64,000 nt of DNA, taken from Acidithiobacillus sp. HP-2 (GTDB lineage: Bacteria; Pseudomonadota; Gammaproteobacteria; Acidithiobacillales; Acidithiobacillaceae). Positions 47,587 through 56,953 of this stretch are shown one piece after another (position 1 is the stretch's first letter; the number at the start of each line of letters is the position of its first letter). The stretch spans positions 124,001 to 188,000 of the forward strand of contig NZ_JACKZA010000002.1 in the NCBI RefSeq assembly GCF_015100155.1. Reading direction: 5' to 3'. The notes under the pieces are model-generated. The model was not told the DNA's origin, made no database searches, and saw nothing but the letters and a program-made list of their open reading frames with translations. The translations under genes were made by a program, and so were the position numbers.

Positions 47587-48854
47587 AAAGCCCCTGCTAC
47601 AGATCGATAAACATTAATGCCCCGCTTATGTAGCACCACCGCCATAGTCACAGTAACGAATATTTCCGTTATCAGCATCGACATGGCAGCACCCACACCT
47701 GCATAGCGCCATGAGAGTGGAAAAATCAACAGTGCATTCAGTGCAGCAGATGCTATTAATATGCGACTGAATGTTTGGTTCATACCTAGTGTCAACATGG
47801 TCTGTATGCCATAGACGTTACTCAATGCGATAACGAAGGGCAACAAAGCAAGCCATTGCAAAATGGGAATGGAGGCATCGTATTGATCCCCAAGAACCAG
47901 GTGCACAATAGGTGCCGCAGCCACTAAAAGACCAGACGAAAATACCAGCCCTACCACAGCGATGTACGGCAAGATTCTGCGAATAAATGCCAGAGCTGCT
48001 TCATGGGATTGTGCTGCCAGTGTACTGATGTGCGGATATAGGGTCTGCGTGACAGGCGTCAACATACCTTGCACAGCCTGCACGACCTTGTTCGCTGCAC
48101 TGAAATAGCCGACAGCCACCGGACCGGCGATCAAGCCCAAAACAAATGCATTGCTGCTGGTATAGACATTGATGGCTGCTGTCGACAAAAAAACATGCCA
48201 ACCATTGTTGAATTGATTACGGAGGCTTTCTCTGGACGGGATACGCCAGCTTATGCCCTGCTTCCTGCGCAGGACTAACCATGCAGGGATGGCCGCCAGC
48301 AAAACAGGCACAGACTGTATGCCTGCAGCGATGAGGTAGTCATGCGTGTTGTGGACAAAAATGAATATGCAGGCCGTGGTAATCAGGCGCGCTCCCATAT
48401 TCATCCAGGTAATATCTTTCATGCGTTCCAGACCCTGAAACAGCCAGGTAGGGAAAAGGGTTGCCCCCATCACCGTAAGGTACACAATCAGATATAAGGC
48501 CCAATGCGCATGAAACGTCGGTATGCTTGCTACCAGAGCAGCCAAAATCAAGGCACCCGCCAAAAATAGGGCGACTTTTATGGTCAATACCGCGCTGACA
48601 ATCTCACCCAGTTTTTCGGGATTATCACGATGCACCGCTATTTCCCGAGTAGCACTTAAATTAAAGCCATAGTCTGTTGCCACCACAAAATACTGGATAA
48701 ATGCCTGAGAAAAGGCGATGAGCCCAAATTTTTCCGGCCCTAGCACCCGCACCAGATAGGGCAAGGTCACCAAAGGCAACAAATAATTCGCGCCCTGCAA
48801 GGTGAACAGGGAGGCCATATTGCCCAGAAGACGCTTGCGGTCACTCATGCGCAT
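47583..48854 (-). CDS. Oligosaccharide flippase (Wzx-like)
   Basis: This polytopic membrane protein has 423 residues and about 12 helices. The N-terminus NMASLFTLQGANYLLPLVTLPYLVRVLGPEKFG is the signature of the polysaccharide transport (MOP/PST) family (key part LPLVTLPYLVRVLG). It moves lipid-linked repeat units across the inner membrane for polymerisation by Wzy. It is the first of the long operon wzx-glf-GT2-GT2-GT4-wzy. Start ATG at 48854 or the Met at 48848. Confidence 0.9.
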   Translation of the reverse strand: MRMSDRKRLLGNMASLFTLQGANYLLPLVTLPYLVRVLGPEKFGLIAFSQAFIQYFVVATDYGFNLSATREIAVHRDNPEKLGEIVSAVLTIKVALFLAGALILAALVASIPTFHAHWALYLIVYLTVMGATLFPTWLFQGLERMKDITWMNMGARLITTACIFIFVHNTHDYLIAAGIQSVPVLLAAIPAWLVLRRKQGISWRIPSRESLRNQFNNGWHVFLSTAAINVYTSSNAFVLGLIAGPVAVGYFSAANKVVQAVQGMLTPVTQTLYPHISTLAAQSHEAALAFIRRILPYIAVVGLVFSSGLLVAAAPIVHLVLGDQYDASIPILQWLALLPFVIALSNVYGIQTMLTLGMNQTFSRILIASAALNALLIFPLSWRYAGVGAAMSMLITEIFVTVTMAVVLHKRGINVYRSVAGAL

Positions 48855-49005
48855 GGAACCCTGAGTTCACCATGACTGGCCGTTCTTCCTCTCTCATTCC
48901 CTCACATGCTCCATAATGAGCCCCAAGTTCCCGAAGCATGAGTCCCAGCTGGCTTCCCGCAGCGTTCTGGCAGATCTGATCAATTTGCTCGGAGCAAAGG
49001 CGCAT
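48841..49005 (-). CDS. Small uncertain ORF between the Uma2-like gene and wzx
   Basis: A frame of 54 codons starts at an ATG 6 nt after the stop of the Uma2-like gene and overlaps the first codons of wzx. Its start, MRLCSEQIDQICQNAAG, is reminiscent of the N-terminus of small nucleotidyltransferases (MNT type), but nothing after it fits. It may be the stub of such a gene or not translated at all. No ribosome site is clear. Confidence 0.3.
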   Translation of the reverse strand: MRLCSEQIDQICQNAAGSQLGLMLRELGAHYGACEGMREEERPVMVNSGFHAHE

Positions 49006-49010
49006 GGGGT

Positions 49011-49571
49011 TCAATCCACCCACAGCCCAGAGAGATCCAGAATGATTGCGGCGAAGGGGTCGATGGCGGCCTGATCCGTACCGCCCCAGGTACCCAGCAG
49101 CAGCCAACGGCCATCCTGGTTGGCGTAGGCTTCCAGGGTGCGGACGTCGGGGTCAATGAGCCAGCAGTGAGCGACACCGGCGGCGGCATAGCGGGGCAGT
49201 TTGAGGACACGGTCGGTACGCGCAGTCGTTGGAGAGATCACTTCGCAGACCCAGTCGGGGACCATCTCGAACCACGCGGTCTTGGGCAGTGCGGGCATCC
49301 GCTCGCGACGCCACCCAGCGAGGTCCGGGACGAGGATGTCTTCGTTCAGGTGCAGTTCGGGTTCGTCGAGTATCCACCAACCGCCGGGGCCGCCGCTTCC
49401 TCCCTGGTCGAAAGGACTGCCGACCTTGATGCCCAGGGCCGACGAGGCGCGGGCATGGGCCGGTGCAGGCCGGGGATGGGTGTGGAGTTGACCGGCGATG
49501 ATCTCGCCCACGACGTTGTCGGGCAGACCGAAGAGGTCTTCGTAGCGCGCGAAGCGCTCTGCGGCGGTCAT
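49011..49571 (-). CDS. Uma2-family (DUF820) putative PD-(D/E)xK nuclease
   Basis: The 186-residue protein has the family's EIIAGQLHTHPRP, the acid DILVPDLAGWRRERMP motif (with the PDxxxW catalytic Asp), WVCEVISPTTARTDRVLK (catalytic Glu and downstream basic residues), and CWLIDPDVRTLEAY. These are those of Uma2 proteins, restriction-endonuclease-like domains that are common in cyanobacteria and scattered elsewhere. Function is unknown. It overlaps the MarR-type gene by 4 bp, so the two form a transcriptional unit upstream of wzx. Confidence 0.85.
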   Translation of the reverse strand: MTAAERFARYEDLFGLPDNVVGEIIAGQLHTHPRPAPAHARASSALGIKVGSPFDQGGSGGPGGWWILDEPELHLNEDILVPDLAGWRRERMPALPKTAWFEMVPDWVCEVISPTTARTDRVLKLPRYAAAGVAHCWLIDPDVRTLEAYANQDGRWLLLGTWGGTDQAAIDPFAAIILDLSGLWVD

Positions 49572-49927
49572 GCCGCCCCCTTTTCGGTATCGAGGCCGGA
49601 CGCGCTGAGGCCGTCCACTTCCCGGCGCAGGGCGGCGATTTCCGTCTGGAGAGCGTCGTATTCGGCCATTTTCCGGTGCAGGAAGCGGACGGTGACCCGG
49701 GCTTTTTCCTGAACCCCTTCCGGCGTCAGCAGGTAGGCGTAAACGCCTTTGTCCGGGTTGTTACGAAAATTTCCCATCTTGACCAGGCCCTTTTCTACGA
49801 GGGCCTTGAGACAATAATTGGTTTTGCCCAGACTGATACCCATGACCGCAGCCAGTTCGCGCTGGGTCATTTCGGGGTGCTCAGTGAGCAGTTTGAGCAA
49901 CTGATAGCGGGTGGCGTCGTCGAGCAT
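49568..49927 (-). CDS. MarR-type EPS-associated transcriptional regulator
   Basis: This is a 119-residue winged-helix protein. The helix-turn-helix is MTQRELAAVMGISLGKTNYCLKALVEKGLV, followed by GNFRNNPDKGVYAYLLTPEG, the combination seen in the EPS-associated MarR group found in many exopolysaccharide loci (key part GISLGKTNYCLKAL). The C-terminal half forms a coiled coil. It is likely to control the polysaccharide genes, directly upstream of a Uma2-like gene and wzx. The ligand is unknown. Confidence 0.85.
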   Translation of the reverse strand: MLDDATRYQLLKLLTEHPEMTQRELAAVMGISLGKTNYCLKALVEKGLVKMGNFRNNPDKGVYAYLLTPEGVQEKARVTVRFLHRKMAEYDALQTEIAALRREVDGLSASGLDTEKGAA

Positions 49928-49983
49928 TTTCTTTGTTCAGGCGATGAACGATAAGCGATACTATGGAAGACCACCCGATACTG

Positions 49984-50790
49984 TCAAGAATTTTTGCGCA
50001 GCGCATTTTGCAGCAGCGCCAGAAAACCACCCAGAATCAGCCCGCCCAGAATCGCCAGCACCAGTATCAGAGTCTTTTTTGGAGATACCGGGTTGGGATC
50101 ATAGCGGGGGGACAAGGTTTGCAGGCTCGGACTGGTGTTATTGGCCGCCAGTGCATTTTCAGCCTTGGCCATGGCCGACTGTAGCTGGATCAGTGCATCA
50201 TTATGCTGGGCTTGTTCCATATAACGCAGTAATGGATCGGAATGTGCTGCATGTACATCTGGGGCGCTACTCAAAGTTTTGCGCATATCCTGATACTGCG
50301 TCTGCAACTGTTTTAACTGGGCCTGGCGGGTAGCGACAATCTGCTGGTAGCGTTGCTGATTGTGCTTCAAAAATTTCTGGATGATTTGCGTCAGATATTG
50401 CTGGGCATCCTGTGGCGACTTTCCGTAGGCTTCCAGTGTCAGAATGGAAGCTTCTGCCTTGTCCGGCGTGACGCTGTGCAATCTGGGCAATTGTTTTTGG
50501 GCCTGCACTGTATTCACGGGGGTATACTGATTCATCAAACGACTGGCTAATTGGGTGCCACTATCCAATGGCTGCCCGGCCACCTGCCCAATCTGAATCA
50601 CGGCATTGCTTTCATACACGGTCGGCGTCAGCAACAAGTAAACAACGGCAAGCCCCAGACAGACCACAGTGCTGACAAAAACCACCCACTTACGTTTGAC
50701 GATAATTTCCCAAAGCTCGCGTAAACTGATCTCGTCATCCGGAACACTGCGATAGGCATGGGCTGGATTGGTTTTGTCTTCTTCAGGCAT
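49984..50790 (-). CDS. Chain-length determinant protein (Wzz-like)
   Basis: This 268-residue inner-membrane protein has two membrane helices at about 35-55 (WVVFVSTVVCLGLAVVYLLL) and 240-262, and a periplasmic coiled coil between them. The N-terminal EISLRELWEIIVKRKW and TPTVYESNAVIQIG are signatures of the Wzz family. No kinase domain is attached, unlike the Wzc-type protein at 28822. It would set the chain length of the O-antigen-like polymer made by Wzy. It is divergent from the WbaP-type gene, 91 bp away. Confidence 0.88.
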   Translation of the reverse strand: MPEEDKTNPAHAYRSVPDDEISLRELWEIIVKRKWVVFVSTVVCLGLAVVYLLLTPTVYESNAVIQIGQVAGQPLDSGTQLASRLMNQYTPVNTVQAQKQLPRLHSVTPDKAEASILTLEAYGKSPQDAQQYLTQIIQKFLKHNQQRYQQIVATRQAQLKQLQTQYQDMRKTLSSAPDVHAAHSDPLLRYMEQAQHNDALIQLQSAMAKAENALAANNTSPSLQTLSPRYDPNPVSPKKTLILVLAILGGLILGGFLALLQNALRKNS

Positions 50791-50881
50791 GCTGTATCCT
50801 CTTTACAAAATAAAGAAGTCGGGCAGGGTATCAGGATCAGGGAGATGAGGGAATGTTCTTGCAACTTATAGGGGTGACGGT

Positions 50882-52342
50882 TTGAAGCCGTCCTTACCTT
50901 CCGGACGCTGGTCCCTGAAACCTTCATATCTGCTTGTATTGGCGGATATTTTGGCGCTATGGATGGCTTTTTATTTGGGGAGAATTCCCCATGCGCTTTA
51001 CTATCATCTAAACTCTGTAAAGGTGCTGCTGACCTGGTGGGGCAGCTATGCGCAGATCAATCTGCTGATTTTTTTGTTGTTGGCGTTTCTCGGCATCACC
51101 TTTTTTACGGTACGTGGGCATTATGCCCGTCGCAAGGCTTTTTGGGATGAACTGGGCGACATCCTCGCCATATTCACCCTGTTGCTGGCCTTGAATGCAG
51201 CCATTGCCTTTGGCGGAAAATGGCCGATTTCCCGCCTGTGGCTGTTTTCGACCTGGTTTTTGGCCTTGGCACTACTGCCACTAATCCGTACTTTGTTACG
51301 CGCGCTGTTGCTGCGTCTGGGTGTGTGGAGCATGCCGGTGGTGCTGATAGGTTGCGGGCGCAATGCAGTAGAAACCATCATGGCACTCAAAAGTGAACCC
51401 ATTCTGGGCTATGCGGTGGAGCGGATTTTGGTGCCCGAGGGAGAGACCGCGCAGGCGGAAAATTATCCTGCAGGCAAGCTCATTCAGCCGTTGGGAAAAA
51501 ATCCTTTGATCACATTGGCCGCTCTGGGTAATCCCCCCGTTGTTTTGGCTATGGATATGGAGCAATGGAATATCCATGAAGGAATGCTCCGCACTTTAAC
51601 CATGCATTATCCGAAGCTGACCGTGGTGCCGCCCTTACGGGGGTTGCCCCTGTTTGGCATGGAAGTGATGCATTTTTTCAGCCACGATGTGTTGATGCTG
51701 CGGGTCAGGGATAACCTGGCCCAGTTGTGGCCACGTATCACCAAACGTCTTTTTGATCTGCTGGCGGCTTCGTTGCTGGTGGTGTTGCTATCTCCCTTTC
51801 TGCTTTACATTGCCTGGCGCATTCGCCGTGCAGATGGTGGACCAGCTCTGTATGCCCAGGAGCGTATCGGACACCAGGGTAAATCCTTTGGTTGCCTTAA
51901 GTTCAGATCCATGGTCATTGATGCCGATGCACGCCTGGCGGAGTACTTCACGGCGAACCCGCAGTTAAAAGCGGAGTACGAGCAGACCTATAAGCTGAAA
52001 AATGATCCACGCATTACTTCCATTGGAAAATTTCTGCGCAAAACCAGTCTGGATGAGCTGCCGCAACTGTTTAATGTACTGCGCGGCGAAATGAGTCTGG
52101 TGGGTCCAAGGCCAGTCACTGCCAAAGAAATTGAAACCTATTACGGAGAAATCGGCGCGCTTTACAAACTGGTTTTCCCCGGCATTACTGGACTCTGGCA
52201 AGTCAGTGGTCGCTCCAACACCAGTTACTCAGAAAGAATTTATCTCGACAGCTGGTACGTTAAAAACTGGACGCTCTGGTATGACATTGTCATTTTACTC
52301 CGCACCATCAAGGTAGTTTTGAAGCGGGATGGGGCTTATTGA
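50882..52342 (+). CDS. Undecaprenyl-phosphate sugar phosphotransferase (WbaP-like)
   Basis: The enzyme starts repeat-unit synthesis by transferring a sugar-1-phosphate to undecaprenyl phosphate. It has an N-terminal membrane domain (about five helices), a central cytoplasmic domain with [17 protein letters not shown], and a C-terminal polyprenyl-transferase domain with [33 protein letters not shown] and [12 protein letters not shown]. At 486 residues it has the WbaP length; galactose-1-phosphate is the usual substrate of that group. The start codon is TTG with GGGGTG upstream. Confidence 0.88.
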   Translation: MKPSLPSGRWSLKPSYLLVLADILALWMAFYLGRIPHALYYHLNSVKVLLTWWGSYAQINLLIFLLLAFLGITFFTVRGHYARRKAFWDELGDILAIFTLLLALNAAIAFGGKWPISRLWLFSTWFLALALLPLIRTLLRALLLRLGVWSMPVVLIGCGRNAVETIMALKSEPILGYAVERILVPEGETAQAENYPAGKLIQPLGKNPLITLAALGNPPVVLAMDMEQWNIHEGMLRTLTMHYPKLTVVPPLRGLPLFGMEVMHFFSHDVLMLRVRDNLAQLWPRITKRLFDLLAASLLVVLLSPFLLYIAWRIRRADGGPALYAQERIGHQGKSFGCLKFRSMVIDADARLAEYFTANPQLKAEYEQTYKLKNDPRITSIGKFLRKTSLDELPQLFNVLRGEMSLVGPRPVTAKEIETYYGEIGALYKLVFPGITGLWQVSGRSNTSYSERIYLDSWYVKNWTLWYDIVILLRTIKVVLKRDGAY

Positions 52343-52572
52343 ACAGCCTTGGGCCAAACAATATCTGGCCACCCTGGATCATGGAGCAGTGGTACCCGTT
52401 CCAGGAGGCCACGCGCCTTTTCTTTGGCTGCGTTGCTTACAAAAGCGACGATCTAACACGACACCCACTCCACCACTTCCCGCAAAGTCCTCAGCATCTG
52501 CTTCCCTGCCCGCTGCCAGTGATATGGCTCCTCAGACTTCAGGGATAGCCATGGGTGATGTTGGGTTTCAGC

Positions 52573-52601
52573 TTGCATCCCCCGCGCGGCTCTTCTACAA
52601 T
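52573..52601 (+). promoter_or_regulatory. Sigma-70-like promoter of purH
   Basis: TTGCAT at 52573-52578 and TACAAT at 52596-52601 are separated by 17 bp. Transcription would start near 52608, giving a 120-nt leader that contains the terminator at 52667-52698. The 52343-52572 part of the gap has no supported gene; a 41-codon frame on the minus strand (52453-52578) was noted and not accepted. Confidence 0.5.
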
Positions 52602-52666
52602 AGATGTATTCCGTTGACGCTGTTTGCGTTATGCGAGTAAGAACGCTCCCTCCATCAGGAGGTTTG

Positions 52667-52698
52667 GGTACGACAGGTTTCCTGATCGTACCTTTTTT
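52667..52698 (+). terminator. Intrinsic terminator in the purH leader
   Basis: GGTACGA and its complement TCGTACC, with an inner CAGG/CCTG pair and one bulged base, form an 11-bp stem at 52667-52692, followed by six T at 52693-52698. It lies 32 bp before the purH start and downstream of a good promoter. A second small hairpin, CCTCC-ATCA-GGAGG (52649-52662), precedes it. It may end transcripts from the polysaccharide side or act as an attenuator of purHD. Confidence 0.7.
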
Positions 52699-52729
52699 AA
52701 TTTTAGGCTGGCAAAGGTGACATGGCTTT

Positions 52730-54295
52730 ATGGGTGAAATAACACGGGCGCTCATCAGCGTTTCTGACAAGCGCGGGGTGGTGGAGTTTGCACGGCGACT
52801 GCGCGACTTTGGGGTGGAAATTCTGTCTACGGGTGGAACCGCCAAGGTGTTGATGGCCGACGGCATTGCCGTTCAGGAAGTGGGCGATTACACCGGTTTT
52901 CCGGAAATGCTGGAGGGCCGCCTGAAAACCCTGCACCCCAAAATTCATGGCGGCCTGCTGGCCCGTCGCGGTAATGCTGACCACGATCGGCAAATAGCGG
53001 AGCAGGACATCCTCCCCATTGATTTGCTTTGCGTCAATTTATATCCCTTTGCCGAAACTGTGGCGCGCCCCGACTGCACGCTGGAAGAGGCCATCGAGAA
53101 CATTGATATTGGCGGGCCGACCATGCTCCGGGCCGGGGCTAAAAACTGGGAAGGCGTGACAGTTCTTGTTGATCCTGATGACTATTCCCGCGTCTTGCAG
53201 GAAATGGAGCAAAGCCACGGTGGCGTGGGGGCGGCTACCCGTTTTCATCTGGCAACCAAGGTTTTTGCCCATACCGCCCAGTACGATGGGGCCATTGCCA
53301 ACTATTTGTCCAGCCGTAATGTGGAAGGTCAGCACAGTCAGTTTCCCCAGACCCTTTGCCTGCAGTTCGAGAAGGTGCAGGAATTGCGCTATGGCGAAAA
53401 CCCCCATCAGGCAGCGGCTTTTTACCGCGATGGCAGCGGCGGAGGGCTGGCGGATGCCCATCAGTTGCAGGGCAAGGAACTTTCCTACAATAACATTGGC
53501 GATGGCGATGCGGCCGTCGCTCTGGTCATGGAATTCTCGGAACCGGCCTGTTGCGTGGTCAAACATGGAAACCCCTGTGGAGTAGCTTTGGGTCAGGATT
53601 TGCTCAGTGCCTTTCAGCGCGCCTGGGCGGGTGATCCGGTTTCGGCCTTTGGCAGCATCATTGCTTTTAATGCGCCGTTGGATGCCCAGACCGCTGAACT
53701 GATCAGTAATCAGTTTGTCGAGATGGTACTGGCTCCGGCCATTTTGCCCGATGCCCGCCTGATTCTGGCCAAAAAGAAAAACCTGCGGGCGCTGGCTTTT
53801 GAAGACGGTCACGCCTGGCAGCGTCCAGGCTGGGACTACAAACGGGTGCGTGGTGGCCTGCTGGTGCAGGAATTTGATCAGGCCATGGAAATGGAGGACG
53901 ACTGGCAGGTGGTCAGCGCGCGGGCGCCCAGCCTGCAGGAGCAACGTGACCTCGCCTTTGTCTGGCGGGTCGGTAAATATGTGCGGTCCAACGCCATTGT
54001 CTACGGTCGTGAAGGGCAGACCGTGGGTATTGGCGCGGGGCAGATGAGTCGGGTGGATGCGGCCCGCTGCGGGGCCGCCAAGGCACTGGATCTGGGTTTT
54101 GATTTGCACGGCGCAGCGCTGGCTTCCGATGCCTTTTTCCCGTTCCGGGATGGGGTTGATGCGGCGGCCGCTGCCGGAGTGAAAGCCATTATTCAGCCCG
54201 GTGGCTCCATTCGCGATGAGGAAGTCATCGCCAGCGCCAACGAGCACGGGATGGCCATGGTGTTTACCGGCGTCCGTCACTTCCGCCACGGTTAA
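52730..54295 (+). CDS. purH: Bifunctional AICAR transformylase / IMP cyclohydrolase
   Basis: PurH performs the last two steps of IMP synthesis. The N-terminal cyclohydrolase domain has [16 protein letters not shown] and [24 protein letters not shown] near 64, and NLYPFAET. The C-terminal transformylase domain has [13 protein letters not shown], the [12 protein letters not shown] motif with catalytic Lys-His, and [19 protein letters not shown]. The 521 residues match. AAGGTGA lies 9 nt before the ATG. purD follows after 11 bp. Confidence 0.96.
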   Translation: MGEITRALISVSDKRGVVEFARRLRDFGVEILSTGGTAKVLMADGIAVQEVGDYTGFPEMLEGRLKTLHPKIHGGLLARRGNADHDRQIAEQDILPIDLLCVNLYPFAETVARPDCTLEEAIENIDIGGPTMLRAGAKNWEGVTVLVDPDDYSRVLQEMEQSHGGVGAATRFHLATKVFAHTAQYDGAIANYLSSRNVEGQHSQFPQTLCLQFEKVQELRYGENPHQAAAFYRDGSGGGLADAHQLQGKELSYNNIGDGDAAVALVMEFSEPACCVVKHGNPCGVALGQDLLSAFQRAWAGDPVSAFGSIIAFNAPLDAQTAELISNQFVEMVLAPAILPDARLILAKKKNLRALAFEDGHAWQRPGWDYKRVRGGLLVQEFDQAMEMEDDWQVVSARAPSLQEQRDLAFVWRVGKYVRSNAIVYGREGQTVGIGAGQMSRVDAARCGAAKALDLGFDLHGAALASDAFFPFRDGVDAAAAAGVKAIIQPGGSIRDEEVIASANEHGMAMVFTGVRHFRHG

Positions 54296-54306
54296 GAGGG
54301 ATATTT

Positions 54307-55569
54307 ATGGGTGCGAAGGTTTTGGTTTTGGGGGGCGGCGGTCGTGAACATGCCATCGCCTGGAAGCTGGCCCAATCAGAACGGGTCGAGACCGTCTATT
54401 GCGCGCCCGGTAACCCTGGTACGGCCGGTGAAGAAAAGCTGTGCAACCTGAAGCTGAATCCCAACAATCCTCAGGCGGTGGTGGCTGAGGCCCATGCCCT
54501 GGATATTCAACTGGTGGTGATTGGACCGGAAGCGCCGCTGGTGGCGGGGGTGGGTGATGCCCTGCGCCGCGCCGGAATTCCGGTTTTTGGGCCGGATCAG
54601 GCGGGGGCCATGCTGGAGGGCAGCAAGGCCCATGCCAAGGCTTTCATGATGCGCTACGGGCTGCCGACCGCCCGTTATGAGCGTTTTACCGACACTGCCC
54701 ATGCTCTGGAATATCTGCATGGACACCCACTGCCGGTGGTGGTCAAGGCCGATGGCCTGGCTGCAGGCAAAGGCGTGGTGGTAGCCAGTACCTTGCAGGA
54801 AGCAGAAAGCGCAGCACGGCAGTTTCTGCAGTGGGGCCCCATCATCATTGAAGAGTTTCTGGAAGGTGAGGAAGCCAGCTTTATCGCCATTATTGTCGAT
54901 GGTCAGGTGCTGCCTCTGGCCGGTTCTCAGGATCATAAGCGGCTGCTGGATGATGACCAGGGGCCCAATACCGGTGGGATGGGTGCCTACTCCCCTGCCC
55001 CGGTGCTGGACACGGCCATGAGCGAGCGGGTGCTGCGGGAAATCATGCGCCCTGCAGCGCAGGGTCTGATGGCCGACGGCACGCCGTATTGCGGCTTTTT
55101 GTATGCCGGCCTGATGATTGGCCGGGATGGGCCGAAGTTGCTGGAGTTCAATTGCCGCCTGGGCGATCCTGAAACCCAGCCGCTGATGATGCGCCTGCGC
55201 TCGGATCTTTATGCGGTCCTGCTGCTGGCTGCTCTGGATGAGAGACTACCCGCTGAACTGGATTGGGACAGCCGCAGCGCCTTGTGCGTGGTGATGGCTG
55301 CAGAGGGGTACCCTGAGCATCCGCGTACAGGGGATGCCATTGCCGGGCTGGGTGCGGCCGAAACGGATACCGTCAAGGTGTTTCATGCGGGTACCAAAAG
55401 TGTGGATGGTCATGTGGCTACGGCCGGTGGGCGGGTGCTGGGTGTGACCGCGCTGGGAGACAGTCTCGCTATTGCCCAGCATCGTGCTTATTCGGTAGTC
55501 GCCAAAATCCACTGGTCCGGGGTGCAGTTCCGTCAGGATATTGGTCATTTGGGTTTACGCCGTGACTAG
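54307..55569 (+). CDS. purD: Phosphoribosylamine-glycine ligase (GARS)
   Basis: PurD is an ATP-grasp ligase making GAR in purine synthesis. It has the N-terminal KVLVLGGGGREHAIAWKL, the ATP-binding VVVKADGLAAGKGVVVA near 141, and the LEFNCRLGDPETQ metal-binding motif near 280. The 420 residues match the family. AGAGGGA stands before the ATG. It is co-transcribed with purH. The YrdC-type gene begins 15 bp after. Confidence 0.96.
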   Translation: MGAKVLVLGGGGREHAIAWKLAQSERVETVYCAPGNPGTAGEEKLCNLKLNPNNPQAVVAEAHALDIQLVVIGPEAPLVAGVGDALRRAGIPVFGPDQAGAMLEGSKAHAKAFMMRYGLPTARYERFTDTAHALEYLHGHPLPVVVKADGLAAGKGVVVASTLQEAESAARQFLQWGPIIIEEFLEGEEASFIAIIVDGQVLPLAGSQDHKRLLDDDQGPNTGGMGAYSPAPVLDTAMSERVLREIMRPAAQGLMADGTPYCGFLYAGLMIGRDGPKLLEFNCRLGDPETQPLMMRLRSDLYAVLLLAALDERLPAELDWDSRSALCVVMAAEGYPEHPRTGDAIAGLGAAETDTVKVFHAGTKSVDGHVATAGGRVLGVTALGDSLAIAQHRAYSVVAKIHWSGVQFRQDIGHLGLRRD

Positions 55570-55584
55570 GCAGCGCTGAGACGT

Positions 55585-56145
55585 ATGCCAGGGCATACTC
55601 CGCGTCGTCAGGAATTACGCCAGCTGGTGGCGCATCTGCGTCGGGGTGGGGTCATTGCCTATCCAACAGAAGGGGTCTGGGGGCTGGGTTGTGACCCTCG
55701 GCAACGGCGGGCGCTGCGCCGCATTCTGCATTTAAAAAAACGCCCACAACACAAGGGCGTTCTGCTCATTGCCGGACGCCGCTGCGAAACTGCCACCTTT
55801 TGGTCGGATCAGGGCATCAGTCCGGCACTGCTGGAACAATACTGGCCGGGGACCACCCTGGTGCTGCCCGCCCGTCAGCAGGTTCCGGTCTGGATTCGTG
55901 GACGGCATCCCAGTGTGGCCGTTCGGGTCAGCCATCATCCCGGTGTCCGTGCTCTGACCCGGGCTTTTGGCAGTGCCATTGTCTCAACCAGTGCCAATCG
56001 CGCTGGCCAGCGACCCGCCCGTGACTTGCGGACCATCCGCCGCTATTTTGGCAACCATCTTCCGGTACTGCATGCCCGACTGGGTAGGCAGCGCCGCCCG
56101 AGCCGCATTGTCGATGCCCGTACTGGTCAGGTTTTAAGGGATTAA
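55585..56145 (+). CDS. tsaC: Sua5/YrdC-family threonylcarbamoyl-AMP synthase
   Basis: This YrdC-domain protein makes threonylcarbamoyl-AMP for t6A37 of tRNA. It has GGVIAYPTEGVWGLGCDP, KKRPQHKGVLLIA, and the PGTTLVLPARQQVP and SIVSTSANRAGQ type motifs (seen here as AIVSTSANRAGQ). The 186 residues correspond to the short TsaC form without a Sua5 domain. The protein is unusually rich in arginine. No further gene is coupled; a vapBC pair follows on the opposite strand. Confidence 0.92.
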   Translation: MPGHTPRRQELRQLVAHLRRGGVIAYPTEGVWGLGCDPRQRRALRRILHLKKRPQHKGVLLIAGRRCETATFWSDQGISPALLEQYWPGTTLVLPARQQVPVWIRGRHPSVAVRVSHHPGVRALTRAFGSAIVSTSANRAGQRPARDLRTIRRYFGNHLPVLHARLGRQRRPSRIVDARTGQVLRD

Positions 56146-56174
56146 GAGATTAAGGGGGTAAATTTTCGCGAGAA

Positions 56175-56576
56175 TCAGTTCACCCAATCCACGACCCGCA
56201 ATCCGGGAACACGCTCAAACTCGCGCAGGTTATTGGTGACGACAATCAAACCCGTACTTCTGGCATGACCCGCAATCATCTGATCATAAGGCCCTATGGG
56301 CTGACCTGTGCGGGCCAATTCGGCGCGAAGCTGTCCCGTATGCCTGGCAGCCTCCATGCCATATCCAAGAACCTCCAGGCGAGCTGCAAATCCTTCTATT
56401 TCTGCCAAATTCCGTTCTGGAAACTGGGATTTTTCTGCACCATAAATCAACTCCATCAGCGTGATGGTACTTATCGCCATTTGGCCCTGGTGCTGGTGAA
56501 ACTGCGCCTGAATTTCTGGCGGTTTGCGCTTGATGGTAAAAATGCAGATATTGGTATCCAGCAGGTATTTAATCAC
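56175..56576 (-). CDS. vapC: PIN-domain toxin VapC
   Basis: The 133-residue toxin has the PIN acidic residues D7 (YLLDTNICIF), E42 (LMELIYGAEKS) and D98 (GPYDQMIAGHA), with asparagines in VTNNLREFERV at the fourth position, the usual form for this group. It cleaves RNA, typically initiator tRNA in related VapC proteins, but the target here is unknown. It overlaps vapB by 4 bp and sits alone between housekeeping genes. Confidence 0.93.
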   Translation of the reverse strand: MIKYLLDTNICIFTIKRKPPEIQAQFHQHQGQMAISTITLMELIYGAEKSQFPERNLAEIEGFAARLEVLGYGMEAARHTGQLRAELARTGQPIGPYDQMIAGHARSTGLIVVTNNLREFERVPGLRVVDWVN

Positions 56577-56803
56577 AAGCCTTCCCGGTGCTGATCGTCG
56601 GGCTGCTCGCGGCTTTCCATAAAGTCAGCACTGACCCCTTCACCATTAAACCAGCTTTCCCAGGATTCACCTGCAGGTACCAGGATGCGCACACGACCCA
56701 AGGCGACGACATCCACGCGCTTCACATCATTGGGGAAAGCGATGGACTTGGGCAGTCGTACGGCCTGGCTACGATTGATTTGAAAGACGGTTGCTTGTTC
56801 CAT
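56573..56803 (-). CDS. vapB: AbrB-type antitoxin VapB
   Basis: This is a 76-residue antitoxin of the swapped-hairpin AbrB fold. FQINRSQAVRLPKSIAFPNDV is the DNA-binding motif, and the acidic tail (ESREQPDDQHREG) would block the toxin. The ATG at 56803 is preferred over one at 56815 four codons upstream. It is coupled to vapC and would repress the pair by conditional cooperativity as known for the family. Confidence 0.92.
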   Translation of the reverse strand: MEQATVFQINRSQAVRLPKSIAFPNDVKRVDVVALGRVRILVPAGESWESWFNGEGVSADFMESREQPDDQHREGL

Positions 56804-56953
56804 GATGGTAATCACTATTGTATATGGCGTTGGGATATCCTACCAAGCGCGAAGCCCGGTGGCAAGGATTCGCGAACCAATAGCCTGCGGCCACTTTCTG
56901 GCGAAACGGGCCTTCCGGTGGCATAATTCCCCGCCAGCATAGGAGATAAAACC

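Noticed and set aside
52453..52578. 41-codon minus-strand frame before purH, with an in-frame continuation after a TAG
   Set aside because: The translation looks faintly protein-like and the frame continues, but there is no ribosome site or family match, and it overlaps the likely purH promoter.
53039..54289. 416-codon open frame opposite purH
   Set aside because: Antisense to a complete purH; no motif supports it.
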